Below, piece by piece: positions 47,020-60,184 of a DNA stretch of 64,000 nucleotides (the stretch's first letter is position 1; each line of letters opens with the position of its first letter). Source of the stretch: Hermodice carunculata. Taxonomy: Eukaryota > Annelida > Polychaeta > Eunicida > Amphinomidae. Below the pieces are notes generated by a model. The model made no database searches. It saw nothing but the letters and a program-made list of their open reading frames with translations, and had not been told where the DNA came from. The position numbers were made by a program, and so were the translations under genes. The stretch covers positions 27,258,254-27,322,253 of the forward strand of contig OZ026617.1 of the NCBI GenBank assembly GCA_964020975.1, given 5' to 3'.

Positions 47020-47240
47020 ATTTAGGCATTTTTCATGGTCGTTTATGTAAGAGTTAAACAATAGTTGACGAAGTGGGCATTCCTGTTTTAAGCCCATAAT
47101 TTTCGACAAAAGGTTTGCACCTACGTGGGGTCCGGACCATAATGGCCGGATCGGAATACATGTTTTGGAGCAATTGCAATACCTGCACACTTTCCCCGGG
47201 ATGAAATAATTTGTTACCACTTATCTAAAAATCGCCAGTA
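47020..47240 (-). mobile_element. LINE fragment, RT palm piece
   Basis: The minus strand reads VGANLLSKIMGLKQECPLRQ then LLFNSYINDHEKCLN. This matches the RT segment usually seen as GLKQGCSLSPLLFNLYINDL in L1/RTE-like and related LINEs. Only about 70 codons survive, and both sides are unrelated. The glutamate in KQECP replaces the usual glycine. Confidence 0.65.
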
Positions 47241-47771
47241 CTTTCGGACCTGTATCCACTATCGGGGCAACTTTCTCCATTGAGCTTCGTCTTTGACGCA
47301 GTGGGGCGCTTTGCATTCAGCCTATTGCTGACCCTTATTTCATCGCCTCAGGGCAACTTCACTGTCTGATACAAAATTCTAATTCTGGGGCCTACAACTG
47401 GTCACTGATTCTTTGTATTTACATTGTCAGGTAATGCTCACCCTGGAAAACTCCCATTATATGTTCTACATTACATTCATTCGACAAATTAACCTTCCCT
47501 TAACACTAATCAAACATATATTTTGGAAGCTGTCTCTTCAAAATAGCCAATCGACTTGGCTGCCATTGTGAAAACAGTAAGTTCCACACCCAATGCCAAT
47601 AGTTTGTAAATGAGCATTGGGGCGATCTTGCCGAGTGGGGATGGAAGAGGGTTATAACATACGAAACCAAAAGTATATCGGTTGCAATTATTTCAGAGCA
47701 TCAATAATGATATATATGCTGTGGCTGCGATTCACTATGATATCCAAATCAAGTGTACTTTTGTGAGACTG

Positions 47772-48212
47772 TCCCACAACCATTGCATCAATTACGCAAT
47801 GTTCAAAATGGCGCTCGAGCGTGCCGTGTCACATTTGGATTTGTAACAAGCGATGATAACTGCTTAGACACAACTGAGCGGGCAGATTAAAGTTAAGATT
47901 CTAAGTCATCTTGTGAAAGTACTTTAACGACCGTTTGCCCTGGCAACTCTGAGAACGGACAACTGGAACCGTGTTGAAAACGCATGGCCACCATTCACTG
48001 TGATTTTCCTTTCCCACAATGCATCATGCCATGTTTAAAATGGCGCTCATCGTGTGTACATGCATGCCCTCGTGTTGCATTTGTATTCATAACTAACGAT
48101 GATAACTGCTTCAGACACAACCGAGCGGGCAGATTAAAGTTAAGATTGTAAGTCATCTTGTAAAAATACGTTGACGATTCTTTGCTCTGGTAACCTGGAG
48201 AACAGACACCTG
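47772..48212 (+). repeat. Direct duplication, ~242-bp spacing
   Basis: CAATGTTCAAAATGGCGCTC, GATGATAACTGCTT, GACACAACTGAGCGGGCAGA and AAGTTAAGATTCTAAGTCAT recur as close matches about 242 bp downstream, between 48015 and 48212. The AAAATGGCG words are translation-start-like by chance, and no long frame is shared by the copies. This is probably a local duplication of about 240 bp. Confidence 0.8.
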
Positions 48213-48914
48213 AAATCTAGGGATACTAGATACCGATATCGCACCCATCATGGCTATATGCAGCAGCTTTGCTTTTTCCTGGCCCAAGTTGACCGCTCAG
48301 ACAAGTTGAAATAAAGTGCTGTGTTTGAGTCGACTTTACTGAAAAATAACGGCACACGTTGGCCAGCTTTTCTGTTGACTTCGTCTTACTTGATTAAGGT
48401 TGATTTTAAAGACCGTTTTTTTTTTTTTACAGTTGGTGGTTTGTGGGGGTGATTTTGCTGGTCGATCGCGTGTGTAGCTAGTCTAAGGCTGCCAATCTGG
48501 AGCATTGCAGCAAAATTTTGCATCACAGTTCTTCAAAAATTCTCAGAATTTATCCAAAATAAATGTTTCTTGTGTGAAGAAATTTATTGAGAAAATACTG
48601 CAGGGAATGTAAGTTTGCTGCTGCAATTGGACAGCACCGTGGTCTCTCGCGTTAGGTCATTTAGCATTGCAAAAACGCCCGTGCCAAAGAAATCTGGTCG
48701 TTTTGACGCGGCGGACTGGGGTTGGTAATTGCAGGTACTACTGTACCGTGACTACAGGTATACCTATTCGCATGCAGAGCCTGCCAGGGTATATCAAAGA
48801 GAGTGAATGTAAGAACATTTTAAAAAATAAGGTGAATCATTCTTGATGCATGAGATGGGAGTACTGGAGAGAGACCGCTTTATATATTTATAGTTTCAAT
48901 ATCTTAGTGTCATC

Positions 48915-49032
<118 letters not shown>

Positions 49033-49430
49033 TGAGTTATTAAAATTACCCGTTTGGTGCCTTTATTTATTTATATATTAATTTATTGAAATTTTAGATC
49101 AATCTTTTAATTCACATATAATTAAAGCATTTCAGCTACAAACCTGTGCATAGCAACTTAATATTTTTCCGATTTCATACTTGAATCTCTGCTATTTTCA
49201 TGTTGTGGTCTACCATGGAAATAAGCCAAGGCAAAATTCCCTAGACATTTGGTACTCCCATTCCATGCATCATAGTTTGGTGTGCTTTCAGCAATTGTAT
49301 TGCACCATCTTGGAATATGTGTGCATAGAATATTATCAATCAACATTCAGTGATAAAAGTTAAGTACCTTCAGGCCTAGTGATAATCTGAATGTATTTTT
49401 TATTCTTACTTTTGTAGAGAAAATACACAA

Positions 49431-50160
49431 CTTGCTAATTGCGGGATAATTTATCTGCTAATTTTCCCCGAATTAATAAACATTATATGTGTGCAAAATT
49501 CTCTAAAGCCTTACATGTACATATATGCATGCAAAATTTGTCTCATCCTAATTGATAACATGTCGATTTTTTTGAAAAATTATTTTTTTAGCAATTTTTG
49601 CTAGTTTTCATCAGAGTTTTGTACAATCTGAGGGAAAATAGCCAAATCAGTATAGTAATGACTAAAATGTTGTCATTTCGTCAACCATGTGAAGGCAAGA
49701 TACTCGAAACTCCCCAGAATGTACCATTTTGCATGCTCAAATTCAGAATTTTTTCGTAAGGGGGGGATGGCCCAACACCCCCCCCCCCCACAACATGTCT
49801 TCGGCCCTTGGGGCCGTGTAGGTCACATTTGGTGCACTGCAAAAAATTACAGACTTTTTTGGGCCACTTGGGTCTCTGACTGAGTTTGTAGCACTGGCTT
49901 GGGTCGATCAGTATTTATTAGGGAAGGGCGGCTAAAAAATACTTTTTTTGTTCCATTAACTTTAGGGTTGGGTCTTTTTAGTAGGTCTGTCAGGTTACCG
50001 GAACCACACACATAGTTTTGTTAGGCCTTGGGTAACTTGGACATTTGTTGAAACATATTGAAAATGGATGTTCTTTCCCCTTTTGCACATTACCTCTTTT
50101 GACGTCAGTGTGATTTGTTACCTGGGCACAGCCGGAGGCAATTGTATGATATAAAATATC
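49431..50160 (+). repeat. Interspersed repeat, copy B
   Basis: This matches 770-1416 in reverse (see copy A). It begins at CTTGCTAATTGCGGGATAAT and ends near CAGCCGGAGGCA. It is longer than copy A in the G- and C-rich middle (49759-49910), where A has lost or never had a block containing GGCCGTGTAGG. A C run lies at 49778-49790. A short frame starting MKARYSKLPRM mirrors one in copy A. No function is recognised. Confidence 0.75.
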
Positions 50161-50389
50161 TGTTAATAGTATCAAATGTCCGTTGATAGTAGATGAACGG
50201 AGTAAACAATTTCATTTTCTTAGAAAATGGACATCACACAAGTTCTTAAACAAATATATATTATCAGTTGTTTGCCGACCTTCCATAAATACACTTCATC
50301 CAATGTGGAAAAAAATCTTTTCTATGAAAAAAAATTATTCTTTAAAACATTTGCGAAAAGGTCACTTAAAGTATATTGTGACAAGATAC

Positions 50390-50790
50390 CTCTGTAAGTG
50401 TCAGCCAAGTAAGTCCTTTGATCCTTTTTAATGTATTAGGTGAGTTGGCTCTTTTTCCAAACTTTTGGGTGTTACCGCAGTTTAGGAATCCTATTGCAAA
50501 TGTTCACAAACCATTTTTCTATATATGGGAGACTCGTTTTTAGCATCGCATTCTTCATTCCATCTGGTCCGTGCTGCTCGTTAGATTTTACATTTTTGAA
50601 AATATTATTTAGCTCCTCCATGGTATAATTATGCTTAAAGGGGTGATTTTCTCCGTTTCTGCATTCCGTCAAATTATTCAAAGCAGGAGAAAGGTCATTA
50701 AGGCTTTTATAGTAAGTATGCCACTGTGACGGTTTTATATTTTCCGAGACATGAGGTTAAGTATTAAGAATGCATTTATTTCATTCCAAA
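50390..50790 (-). mobile_element. LINE fragment, start of RT
   Basis: The minus strand reads WHTYYKSLNDLSPAL (about 50690-50735), then MEELNNIFKNVKSNEQHGPD, GMKNAMLKTSLPYIEKW and PKVWKKSQLT (to about 50440). This is the usual opening of a LINE RT (EL..AI..LK..KA.GPDG..NE.LK, then W....I.PI.K). The palm is missing. Frame changes occur near 50480. The surviving segment was cut off on both sides. Confidence 0.7.
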
Positions 50791-51509
50791 ATGTGTATTT
50801 TCTGATTATATCCCCATTTTATTCGAATCAAACTTTCGCTCGCAGTCCCACTGCGATTGTTTACCTGTTCTTTAACTCCGTTGTATTTTAAAGTACTGGG
50901 TTGCTCAAATCATTTGTGTGACACAGCATACCTAATGCCTTAATCAAGGAAAGGTAAAACCAGCAAGAGACAATCCGCTCCCAAGGATGGTTCGCAATCC
51001 GCGCAGTGCCTATTTCCAGCCACCACTGACCGCCATGGAATTAATTGTGATGTCAGGCGATGAAAGCACAAGCAGCTTTGAGCTTACTTTCCCACTGAAG
51101 TTGACACAGGATGTCATAAATGGCGTGTGAGGGAATACTTCCTAAATGTTATAAGCAGAAAAATAAATGACAGTTTGCATTATCAACAAATATAATGTAG
51201 ATTCACTACCTGGCAAGACATATTCCGACATAGTCAACCTTATCAGAGACTATTGCGAACTTAAGTCTATAAAATGGCTGGGAAGTTCTTTGAACTCCGA
51301 TTTCTGCGAGTGCACTCGCTGGTGGAAAACTTAGTTTGCCATGGCTATTTCTAGAGTTCTATTTGCCAGATTGAGAGATTATTACTTTTTCCTGAGTTTG
51401 TATAGAAGATACCGGCATGCAAAAATCAATTTACTTTCTTACGGTACCGTCCAAACATGGGCCAAGCTACAACTCTGCCTTCGTTGTCACTGAAGAACGG
51501 AGGCACTTA

Positions 51510-51583
51510 TAAAAAAAGAAAAAAAAAAAAAAAAAAAAAGACAAAAAAAAACAAAACAAAAACAAAAACAAAAAAAAAACAAC
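51510..51583. repeat. A-rich low-complexity tract
   Basis: Runs of A with isolated G or C, passing into CAAAAA units. It could be the tail of a degraded retroelement, but no body was recognised beside it. Confidence 0.85.
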
Positions 51584-54187
51584 CCCAACCACACACAGAA
51601 ACGCTGCGTCGTCTTTAAACTTAAACAAAACATAGATTAATATGTTTCAAAACTTAATTATTTTTTTAACGATTTATTGTAAAATTGTGGTGCATACCCA
51701 TATTCCAACCGTCTATGTTTAAACAGCAGGTATCACTGCCAAGCTGTATTTGTTGATATTTCTGGATTTTCGAGACTCCTGCGGTAACGTACATGTGTAT
51801 GTGTATTATGTTTGTAATGGATGTTGTAATGATATTTGCATCTGAATTTGCATGCACTATTCTACGTTACGGCTACATTTAAGAGGCACGTACACTCATG
51901 CAGGTCTAGTATAGAGTTAATATACTAGTAAGAAAACTCAAAAATATTGTAGCAGGAAGCCATGTATATAAACTGTTGCGGATAAGTGTGAGGCTATAGC
52001 ACTTTACTCGTCAAAATATGTCTTTCATGCTTTAAACAACCCAAACACACAATAATTTGTGCAGCGTACGTGTCAATAATAGCCCCGTCGTAGATGAGTT
52101 CAAACCCTACCTTACTTATCCACTGCCAGCAGTGAACAGTCGAGTGCTTCTCTAATCTGCTGCATGATGAGTCAAGTGGCACCACGCCTGATGGATAAGA
52201 GTCAATTTTATATAACTAATTTAATTTTATGAACCTTGACCTCCGACTCAAGTTCATCTTTCCGGCTCTTTCACCGTGACGCCAGTGTCGTTATTAGACC
52301 CTGCATTAGTGCCCACGTACTCGGAGAAGCGCTGATCGAGAGACTTAAGTTATTACTATAGATTGCTTTCCAGGGTCGAAGACACACTGATCGACAGATG
52401 TAAGTTATAATTCATTGCAGTATATTGCGTTTTAACCAAAGTTTGATATAAAGGCCTACAAAAGGCCAAGATGTCAATTTGACAACATGTGTATGCCCGT
52501 ATTGAACAAAGTATAAACAATAATTTTCATTTACATTATGTTCGAGGTGACCTACAGAATAGTAGATTTATGCTGTATTTATGCGTAAAAAGTCCAGAAA
52601 TCCTAGTAAAGCATGGTTATAGATTTGGAATTTATGTCGATATGCTAACGAAAAGTTAAACATAAAGTTCCCAAACTGTGTCAGTTAAATCGAATAAATT
52701 ACAGATTAGACATTGTTCTAACTTTTAATCTGATTGAAGGTTTGGTTTTGGGAAATAAATATGCACTTAGAAAAAATTCTTTGAAAAGTTGAGTTATAAC
52801 CAAATCTTTCATATTGAATTTGCCATCAGTGCACAGTCCATAGCTTTGACCTTTACCCGGCATTTTTTCTAAATGCCTACTGACGGGTTTGTTGTTATTT
52901 TGCAAGTAACATGGTTTGAAAGGTAAGAAGAAGGGCTGTTAGCACGTGGTGGTTGATAACAGATTTATTAATCCCAAGCCCGGGGCTTGGGCGGGTAAAC
53001 CCGCAAGAAATCATAGAATGATGTTTGGGTCACAAAGAGAGATGAGAGATGAATAAAGTGTATCACTTGAGAATGTAACGTTGCTTCTTGCCTGATAAGT
53101 CTGTCCACTATGTTGCAATTAATTAAGAAGTAAATTGTTTTTTTTGCAATCTTTTAGCTGGAAATATCTGGATTTGTAACTGTATTTGGCCATCAGTTCT
53201 TCAGGGTTATAAACTTGAACTCAGAGTGATTTTTTTTAGCTTTTTGTAGGTCATGAACACGAGCTAGTAGCATCGTCTTTTTTATATTGACAACTGGGAA
53301 TACACATTTCATCTGTGTGGCAAACTCATCTTAGAGGAAGCACCAGAGTTGTCATGTCTCAGTTTTTCATGGAGAACTGTTCGTATGCATCATCATGGGC
53401 AGCAGTTGGCCATGGTCTCCAGCATATCCTGGCGCTCGGGCCCCATTATGTTGTACACACATGATGAGGAACGGCTTGTCTGGTCAGTTTACACGACTTC
53501 TGGAAACTATTGACAACTATCCACAACTACATCCTTTGATGTATCCATCGGTGTTGAACAGACGCACCATTATGTTTGTTGCCATAGATTACTGGACAGT
53601 CAGTCAGTCATGTTTTCTAAATGAATAATACGAATGTGCAACACGATGAGTTACTTCCATTTGACCATAATATCAATTCTGACACATTATACCTTAATTT
53701 TTATGCGCTACCGCGCAACGCAAATGTAATAAATCTGTCAGTCGTAGAGATATTCGGGTGCGGCAAAAGTTTCCACAGTATATAGGTATTTACAGCTGAC
53801 AGTGTCCAGACCTATTACCACTGAGCACATTTATAAGTTATTTGGTTGTCTGGCTGCATAACAAGTGGCTGTTTTACTGGCCTTGATTATTAGTTGCTTC
53901 TGTTTCCAGGCTAGACTCTCGGGGTTTTTGTTTTTCTTTGTTTTTTTTTCTTCTGTATTTCACCTTGCAAGTTTGACTGAGTGAAATTTACGGTGAGTTA
54001 AAATAAGAAACTATTTGGAGACATATATTTATAAAGCCACTTCTTGAATATCGACTGTTGCTTGGAGTAATTGTACCCAACAGTGCAAGGACAAACTGGA
54101 ACGTGTGCAGCATACCCTAACGCAGGAAGTTACGGCAGCGACGCAAAGTGTAAACATAAACTCTCATTGTGTGAGGCAGTTTCTATC
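51584..54187. other. No gene recognised
   Basis: No domain-bearing frame or transposon was found. The only structure noted is the pair of hairpins at 52973-53004. Confidence 0.55.
52973..53004. repeat. Two adjacent perfect GC-rich hairpins
   Basis: CCCAAGCCC faces GGGCTTGGG, and immediately after it GCGGG-TAAA-CCCGC forms a second stem. The strong GC content stands out in AT-rich surroundings. Function is unknown, and a transcription-terminating or structural role is not supported. Confidence 0.6.
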
Positions 54188-54239
54188 GGACACACACACA
54201 TACACACACACAGACACACAGACACACACACACACACAA
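54188..54239. repeat. (CA)n microsatellite
   Basis: CA repeats with a few CAGACA interruptions. Confidence 0.95.
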
Positions 54240-54479
54240 ATTATCATGTACAATGGAGAATGGATTAGGTACTGTGTGCTCAACCAAGCAAATAGTCGTT
54301 CCTCCCGTTAGCTGTCAATTCATGGTCTGACGAAATTCATCTCTGGTAACCTTCAAAAGCAATTTGAATAAAAATGCTACTCACGCCCCAGATCTTTACT
54401 GCGGTGATAAACGAAGGCGCAAATTCATCACGTGCACATGTGAACGGTTGTGCAGACAATAATTATATGTCCAGACTAG

Positions 54480-54730
54480 GTTTGAGAAATGGTTCCTTAA
54501 GTGGAACGCAGAACGAGAGTATAGAATGTTTTCTTCTGCCAGTGCTATGCTCGAACTCTGTAAGCTTGCTCAAAGAATCAAGTATTCTGGCTTTTTGTTA
54601 ACCCGTCGTACTCTAGATCTGCAACTATTATTGTTTGGAAATCCAGAGCAAAATTTCGTTAGCAGCGAAAAGTTATTAGAATTGGTCGGCACTCTTATTT
54701 TGGAATCAAAACATTAATTTTTTTTTAAAC
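54480..54730 (+). mobile_element. LINE fragment, extreme C-terminus
   Basis: The plus strand reads AQRIKYSGFLLTRRTLDLQL then LLFGNPEQNFVSSEKLL and TLILESKHF, followed by a T run. Many Jockey/CR1-like LINE proteins end with a region of the type LLxGxxxLxxxxN..IF..V..FI..S.RF after the last Cys/His cluster. The order relative to the next fragment (54900-55440) shows that these are two separate copies. Confidence 0.5.
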
Positions 54731-54899
54731 GAACAAGTGCCATTTTTGAATACCTTCCAGTGTGATAACAGCTATGTATTGTAATCAGACGTGAAATTAT
54801 CATACCTTTTAGTAGTGGCAAGAATTCTACAAATATCTTAACTTCATGAAGTATACTCTTTGATCTTGTTTATGTTTATTGATTTAACATCTTGTATCT

Positions 54900-55440
54900 T
54901 GTATCTGGTGAGGAACCAGGGTCTGCATTGGTGCGCTCAGGCGTGCTACTTTTGCCAGGAAAACTGTGTTGACGGACTGCCTTGCAGAAGACCGTACTTC
55001 AACTTTGTTATGTTTTACAAAATGGTCCAAAACCAGCTTCTTTCTATTTATCTGACCTGATTCTCTGCAAGTTCCAGGACATTGTCATATTAATGACACG
55101 CGATCGACTCCATTTAAGACACAATAAGATTTTTTTCCCGTTTTCGAAACTCTTTTTTCCACGTCAGCTATACCTCTGTGGAACGAATTACCACTTGATA
55201 GTCACGATGCAACATGTTTGCTTGAATTCAAGACAAGTTTGAAAAATGCCCTTCTGGCTGTTGACTTTTTACCAAATTACTTTAATTGTGGCGATCGATT
55301 TCCTAATATATGTCACTCGCAGTTACGCCTAGAATGCTCTCCATTAAGTTTCCTCCCTCACAGAATCAACGCTGTTCCTTCTGTAGCATGCGAATATCCA
55401 GATTGGTGCCAAAATATTCTGTTAATGTGATATTTGAAGC
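54900..55440 (+). mobile_element. LINE fragment, C-terminal part of ORF2
   Basis: The plus strand reads CRRPYFNFVMFYKMVQNQLL, then in another frame SAIPLWNELP (about 55165-55195), LEFKTSLKNALL (about 55220-55255) and HSQLRLECSPL (about 55315-55350). This follows the standard LINE order RR...FYK...NN, then IP.WN.LP, then FK..LK, then H.RLR....LN. Frame changes separate the blocks. The RT core is absent. It converges with the large minus-strand LINE, whose readable 3' end lies about 650 bp further on. Confidence 0.7.
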
Positions 55441-56049
55441 TGTACACGAATACATAGATGGAATTAGAAGCTTTCAATTTTAACTTATGTGAATGCGTTT
55501 ACTGCCGTATACATCGTTCTTATTCCTGTGTCACTCAGGTTCAGTTTTTTTTGTTGTACTCTACATTAGTGAGCAACTAGAAGTGCATTGAGCAGAATAT
55601 TTTCGTTTTCTGTATATTCTTGTATTCGTAGTCTTCGGTGTATTTTGTGTTTTGTACTTTGACCTGTGTTTCGTATACACAACAGCATTGTCGTATTGTA
55701 TGTTCAGGGAAAACTGTGTTATCAGCTTTTTTTTGTACCATTACGTAACCTAGCATAAATAGATATGTTTACATTACAGCATAAGATTGGTTTAAACATA
55801 TTTTATTTTACCAAGTGAAAAAGGATTGGAGAAAAAGTGCAGAGCACTTATATGAACTACTCTCCGTGTACATTAAAATTTCACAATTTACTCAACAAGA
55901 TGGTGGGTAATATGTACACTATATATACTGTTATATACAATAATGCTAACTTATGGTATTAATGCAATGGTTTTTCACAGTAGAATACATTTATGCAACA
56001 GGTGAGATGAAACTGTTCACAAACACACTGACAAGTTACAAACGCTTAG

Positions 56050-58770
56050 TCTGAATACGAAAATCATGGACTGTTGTAAATAAGTGAATGTTTACACTCT
56101 ATGGTTGGCTGGGGTCGCCGTATAGTAGATTGTTGATGTTTAGGTTGATGTGGTTAGGTAACTTACTTACTAGTGTTGCTCGAGCACGAGAATAACGGTT
56201 GCATTCAAGAAGATAGTGCCTTGTGGTTTCTCTGACGTAACCACAGGAACACTGGGGAGGGTCTGTGAAGTTGTGTCTGAATAGGTAGCCGTTCAATGAA
56301 CAAGAGGACGTGCGGAGTCGAGCGTGCAGCACCTGACCTCTTCGAGAGCCGCAGTAGAAGTGACTTGGAACCTTTGAGGTGGAATTGTTCAGCTTGGTAT
56401 TAAAATGGGAGATGCTGCTTGCATTCCTCATGCTAATATCCAGAGAGTTCCATAATGCTATTGTGGCCGGAAAGAATTATTTTAGTCTTATCATAGTTCT
56501 ATACAGAGGTACCAGAATATCATTTTCGTTTCTCAAATTGTAGGTCGTTGGAGTGTTCGTGGGGAGGCGATCGCTTAGATATGATGGAGATAAACTGTTA
56601 ACAATTTTTTACATAAATATCAATTTGTGTTTTTCCCTTCGTTGCGCTGAGCTCTCCCATTTAGTCTCTTCATATAAAAGTCTGCCTGAAGCGTGACCCG
56701 TTGCGCCAGGCACTGCCCTTGCGGCCGCCAGGTTTACACGCTCTAACATTGAACTTGGTCAATGCAGTGGTGCCAGAGGACGTCAGCGTATTCCATAACA
56801 GGACGTATGTAAGTAAAACACATATTTCAAGTGTTTTCCTGTTTAACAAGTAACTTAGTTTACGCAGACAATCACCTTTTTCATCGCCGAAACATGAATC
56901 GAATTTATATGATTTTCCCAAGTTCCTTTTTTGTTAAGAATTACACCTGAATGCCTGTGATGCTCAAGTTCCTCAATCTTGTGGCCGTTTAAATACACAG
57001 GTAAATAATTTAGTTTAGATTTACTGATCGTCAGCAGTCCAGTTTTACTTTCATTAAGTTTTATGAACCACTGATTGGCCCATGTACCTATTGCTCCGAG
57101 ATCACCATTCAGGGTCATTGTCGCTATGTCTTCATACCCATGACCAATAGTTATGAACAATGATGTGTCGTCTGCGAACATGCGAATATTATATTTAACT
57201 AATGATGCCAACTCAATTGTGCAAATTAAAAACAACAAGGGACCAAGGAAGGATCCCTGGGGCACGCCTGCACTAATATTTGTCCGTGTGGAAGACTGAC
57301 CATTTACAACTACTCTTTGTTTACGATGTTTTAAGTAATTTTGGAACTAAGACAATAATAGACAATAATTTCCCTTCTATGCCAAATTGTCTGAGCTTCT
57401 GGATTAAACCTTTATGCCAAACTCTATTGAAAGGACGACTGAGATCAAAAAAAAAATCCTCTTTTTCCTCATCAATAGCCTCGCATATTAAATCGTATAC
57501 TTCAAGTAATTGGCACACAGATGAGTCACCTGGCGAATATGCAGATTGCCAGCGGACAAGTAAGTTATTCGAAATACAATAATTATATACACGATTAAAA
57601 ACATATTTTTCAAAAACTTTCCCAACACAACTTGTGAGCGAAATAGCTATATAATTTTCTCTGTGCTGTTTAGAACTCTTCTTATGAATAGGCGAGATAT
57701 TTGCCTTTTTCCATTTGTCAGGGAAAATAGATTCGTTCCGAGACCCATTGAAAATAATGCACAGAACCTTTGCTGTACGCTTTGCGGTGAGTTTAAGTAA
57801 TTTGTTACTTATCTCATCAGGATCATTCGGTTTTCCTACTTGCAAACAAGACAGGATATCCAAAATTTCAGATCCAGTAATTGGTATGTCGGAGAGACGA
57901 GCTTGGGTTTGAAAGTTAATTTCTGACGACGTAGCATCATCATCTTCCACTGAACAAAGACCGCTAAAATATTTGTTAAACAGTTCAGCTTTCTCCGCTC
58001 TGCTTGATACAACATCATGACCTTCTACAAGAGGCGGATAGCTGGACGATTTACTACCCTTGTCACACATGAGTTGCTTTATCAGTTTCCACCACAGTTT
58101 TGGATTACACTGACCTTCATTTTCTATTTTGTTGACAAGACTGTCACTGTACTGTTGTTTCGCTTTCCTCAAGTTATTAGTGACTTGGTTCCAGGCCTTT
58201 TTATATCATGACCACAGTTCGGGGTTGTCTTTTAGTTTTGCTTTTCTGAAGATACGATTACATTTTCTCATTTGCCTTCTCAAATCGTTTGATAACCAGG
58301 GAGGATCACTCGGTCTGACTGTTATATGTTTGGTAGGTATATAATTTTCCGCCACAGTAATGAAAAAATCACTCCATTTGTGAACCATTTCATTGACGTT
58401 ACTGTATTGTAGGAAATAAGTATTCTTATCAATCGATGCCAGCTCTTCGTTAAGACCATCATAATCTCCTTGGTCACATATCCAAATTTTCCTCTTAAAG
58501 ACTTTATCAGTACTAACTTCAAAATTTACCAAGCAAAATACACTATTATGGTCACTAAAATCGACAGCTGTACCAGCAGAAGAGATGAAGCCCGGAACGG
58601 TGGTGGCAATGATATCGAGGCAAGTGGAGGAGGTAGCAGTTTTACGTGTGGGAGCAGTGATGAGTTGTGTCAGATTGAGGGCATCTAGTTTAATCTACAG
58701 TTTGTTGTTTGGCTTTAATTAGTCTTCATTGAAATCACCAGATATCAAAATATTATTAATATTTGTAAGG
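56050..58770 (-). mobile_element. Longest LINE copy in the window: endonuclease, RT and C-terminal Cys/His region
   Basis: Read on the minus strand, the order is as follows. Endonuclease end: ILISGDFNED (about 58715-58745), TQLITAPTRKTATSSTCLDI (about 58610-58670) and DFSDHNSVFC (about 58535-58565). Linker: NEMVHKWSDFF and PPWLSNDLRRQMRKCNRIFR. RT: SCLQVGKPNDPDEISNKLLK (about 57790-57850), WKKANISPIHKKSSKQHREN, FFFDLSRPFNRVWHKGL (about 57405-57455), GVPQGSFLGPLLFLI (about 57230-57275) and the catalytic FADDTSLF (about 57155-57180). C-terminus: QVLHARLRTSSCSLN and CSCGYVRETTRHYLLEC (about 56195-56345). The catalytic Asp residues of motifs A and C are kept. A frame change near 57300 and another near 58180 plus stops make it non-functional. 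The N-terminal endonuclease half and ORF1 are missing, a usual 5' truncation. It is Jockey/CR1-like. Confidence 0.9.
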
Positions 58771-58929
58771 ATATAAGATTATGGCTTGTTTCCGTTCCCT
58801 TTTCTTGTTATGAGACAAACACGTTGAAATGAAAGTAAGAAAGAAAGAATCACGTCTTCCTGATTGTGGATTAGTAGCTTTGATCTCTCATGTTGGTTCA
58901 TCCGTTACAAGTTATTAAATAAGTGGTGC

Positions 58930-59260
58930 AAACAATGACGTCGAGTTGTTTAAGCAGGTTTTTGTTTTTGAGAAGTACTCAGTCAATCGGCCTTAATGAT
59001 GGAGAGTCATTTAAGCAAAATTTAGGACTTTAAATGTCAGTTTACCAGTGCGGAGAAGACGTCATTCGAAATCGCTTTACATCAAAGATATTGTAAATTA
59101 TGTAGAGAGCAACAAATTCGGAGATGAATATCATTATTTATTTAAATGCAAAGAATACGACTTTTTTTACATAAGAGATTGCATACCCAAATGCTTTGCA
59201 GTTAAGTCCCGTATACTAAAAATTAGTCACTTAGGTGTTTAGATGCTAAAAGTTTGCGCA
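58930..59260 (+). mobile_element. LINE fragment, C-terminal Cys/His region
   Basis: The plus strand reads YCKLC in one frame and GDEYHYLFKCKEYDFFYIRD then CIPKCF in another (about 59110-59200). It matches the zinc-binding end of another LINE class (YCxxC...N..GDEYHYLF.C..F...R...IP.Y). It starts 160 bp from the upstream end of the large minus-strand LINE and points the opposite way, so it is a different copy. Confidence 0.65.
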
Positions 59261-59479
59261 AAAGATGTACATTTAAGAACAAATAGAGTTTTAAGGGTAC
59301 CCCAAAATGTTCGCCTGCAGTATCAAAGCCATTGGCCAAGCGCCATTAGGAAAAAGCTTTTCAAGATATTTTCAAATTTGAAACTATCCCACAACCGCCA
59401 ACCCCCAAGGAAATGTGATGTATTGGATGCGCTTCATCGAGATTTACCCCGAGTTCACCAACAACAAGGCTAAAGTAGA

Positions 59480-60036
59480 TAAGACCAATGGCTTTAGAAA
59501 AATCTGCACACATGCGCGTATACCAGTTTTCTTCTGGTAACTGTGATACCTACAGCTTTTACTGATCATTAGGTAATTTCAAATTTCGTTACGTTCAGGA
59601 GATAACATTGTTCTAACCCAGTGAATGACTTAGATTAATATTGAAGCAAGCTATATTGCCATCATGTTTGTAGAAAATCCAACCTGCAGTTGGACAGACA
59701 GAGTCAAAAAGTATAAAAACACTCACAAAATCACAATTTAATAGCAAAATATGACGCCAATTGTTGAGCACATTATGGCCCTGGGTACCCAGAACTGTGT
59801 CTCTATGATTTAAAAGTTTTTCAAGTGGTTTCAGAGAAGATTTTTACGCCAGATTCACCCCTCTCCCAAATAAACACAAATCACGATAAAATAAACAACT
59901 CACTGGAACGTTATCATTTTGAGAAACGTGATGGTGTACTCAAGACATATACCCACCAAGCTTGGAAGATGAAAAATACAACTCATGGTATGTGTGTGTT
60001 CCTATACCCAGCACAGGCCTGTTAAGGTGATTCATT
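59480..60036. other. No gene recognised
   Basis: This is AT-rich sequence without domain-bearing frames or repeat structure. Confidence 0.55.
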
Positions 60037-60184
60037 TCATGGCTTCTGTTTTCTTAAGAAAGGGGTTCTAGTGTATCTAACACTCTCCCCAACTTTAATA
60101 AAACGTGTTGATAACATTTTCGCATCCCCTGTTGTTTGAATCATTTTTCCGTTGGGTAGAAGTTTTTTTTGGCTATCGATGGTC
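60037..60184 (-). CDS. Candidate terminal exon, unknown product
   Basis: On the minus strand a fair acceptor (pyrimidine-rich TACTCGTACTTGTGCAG, edge at 60184) opens a frame reading TIDSQKKLLPNGKMIQTTGD, AKMLSTRFIKVGESVRYTRT, PFLRKQKP and a stop. No domain is recognised and no poly(A) signal was found close downstream. It may be chance. Confidence 0.15.
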
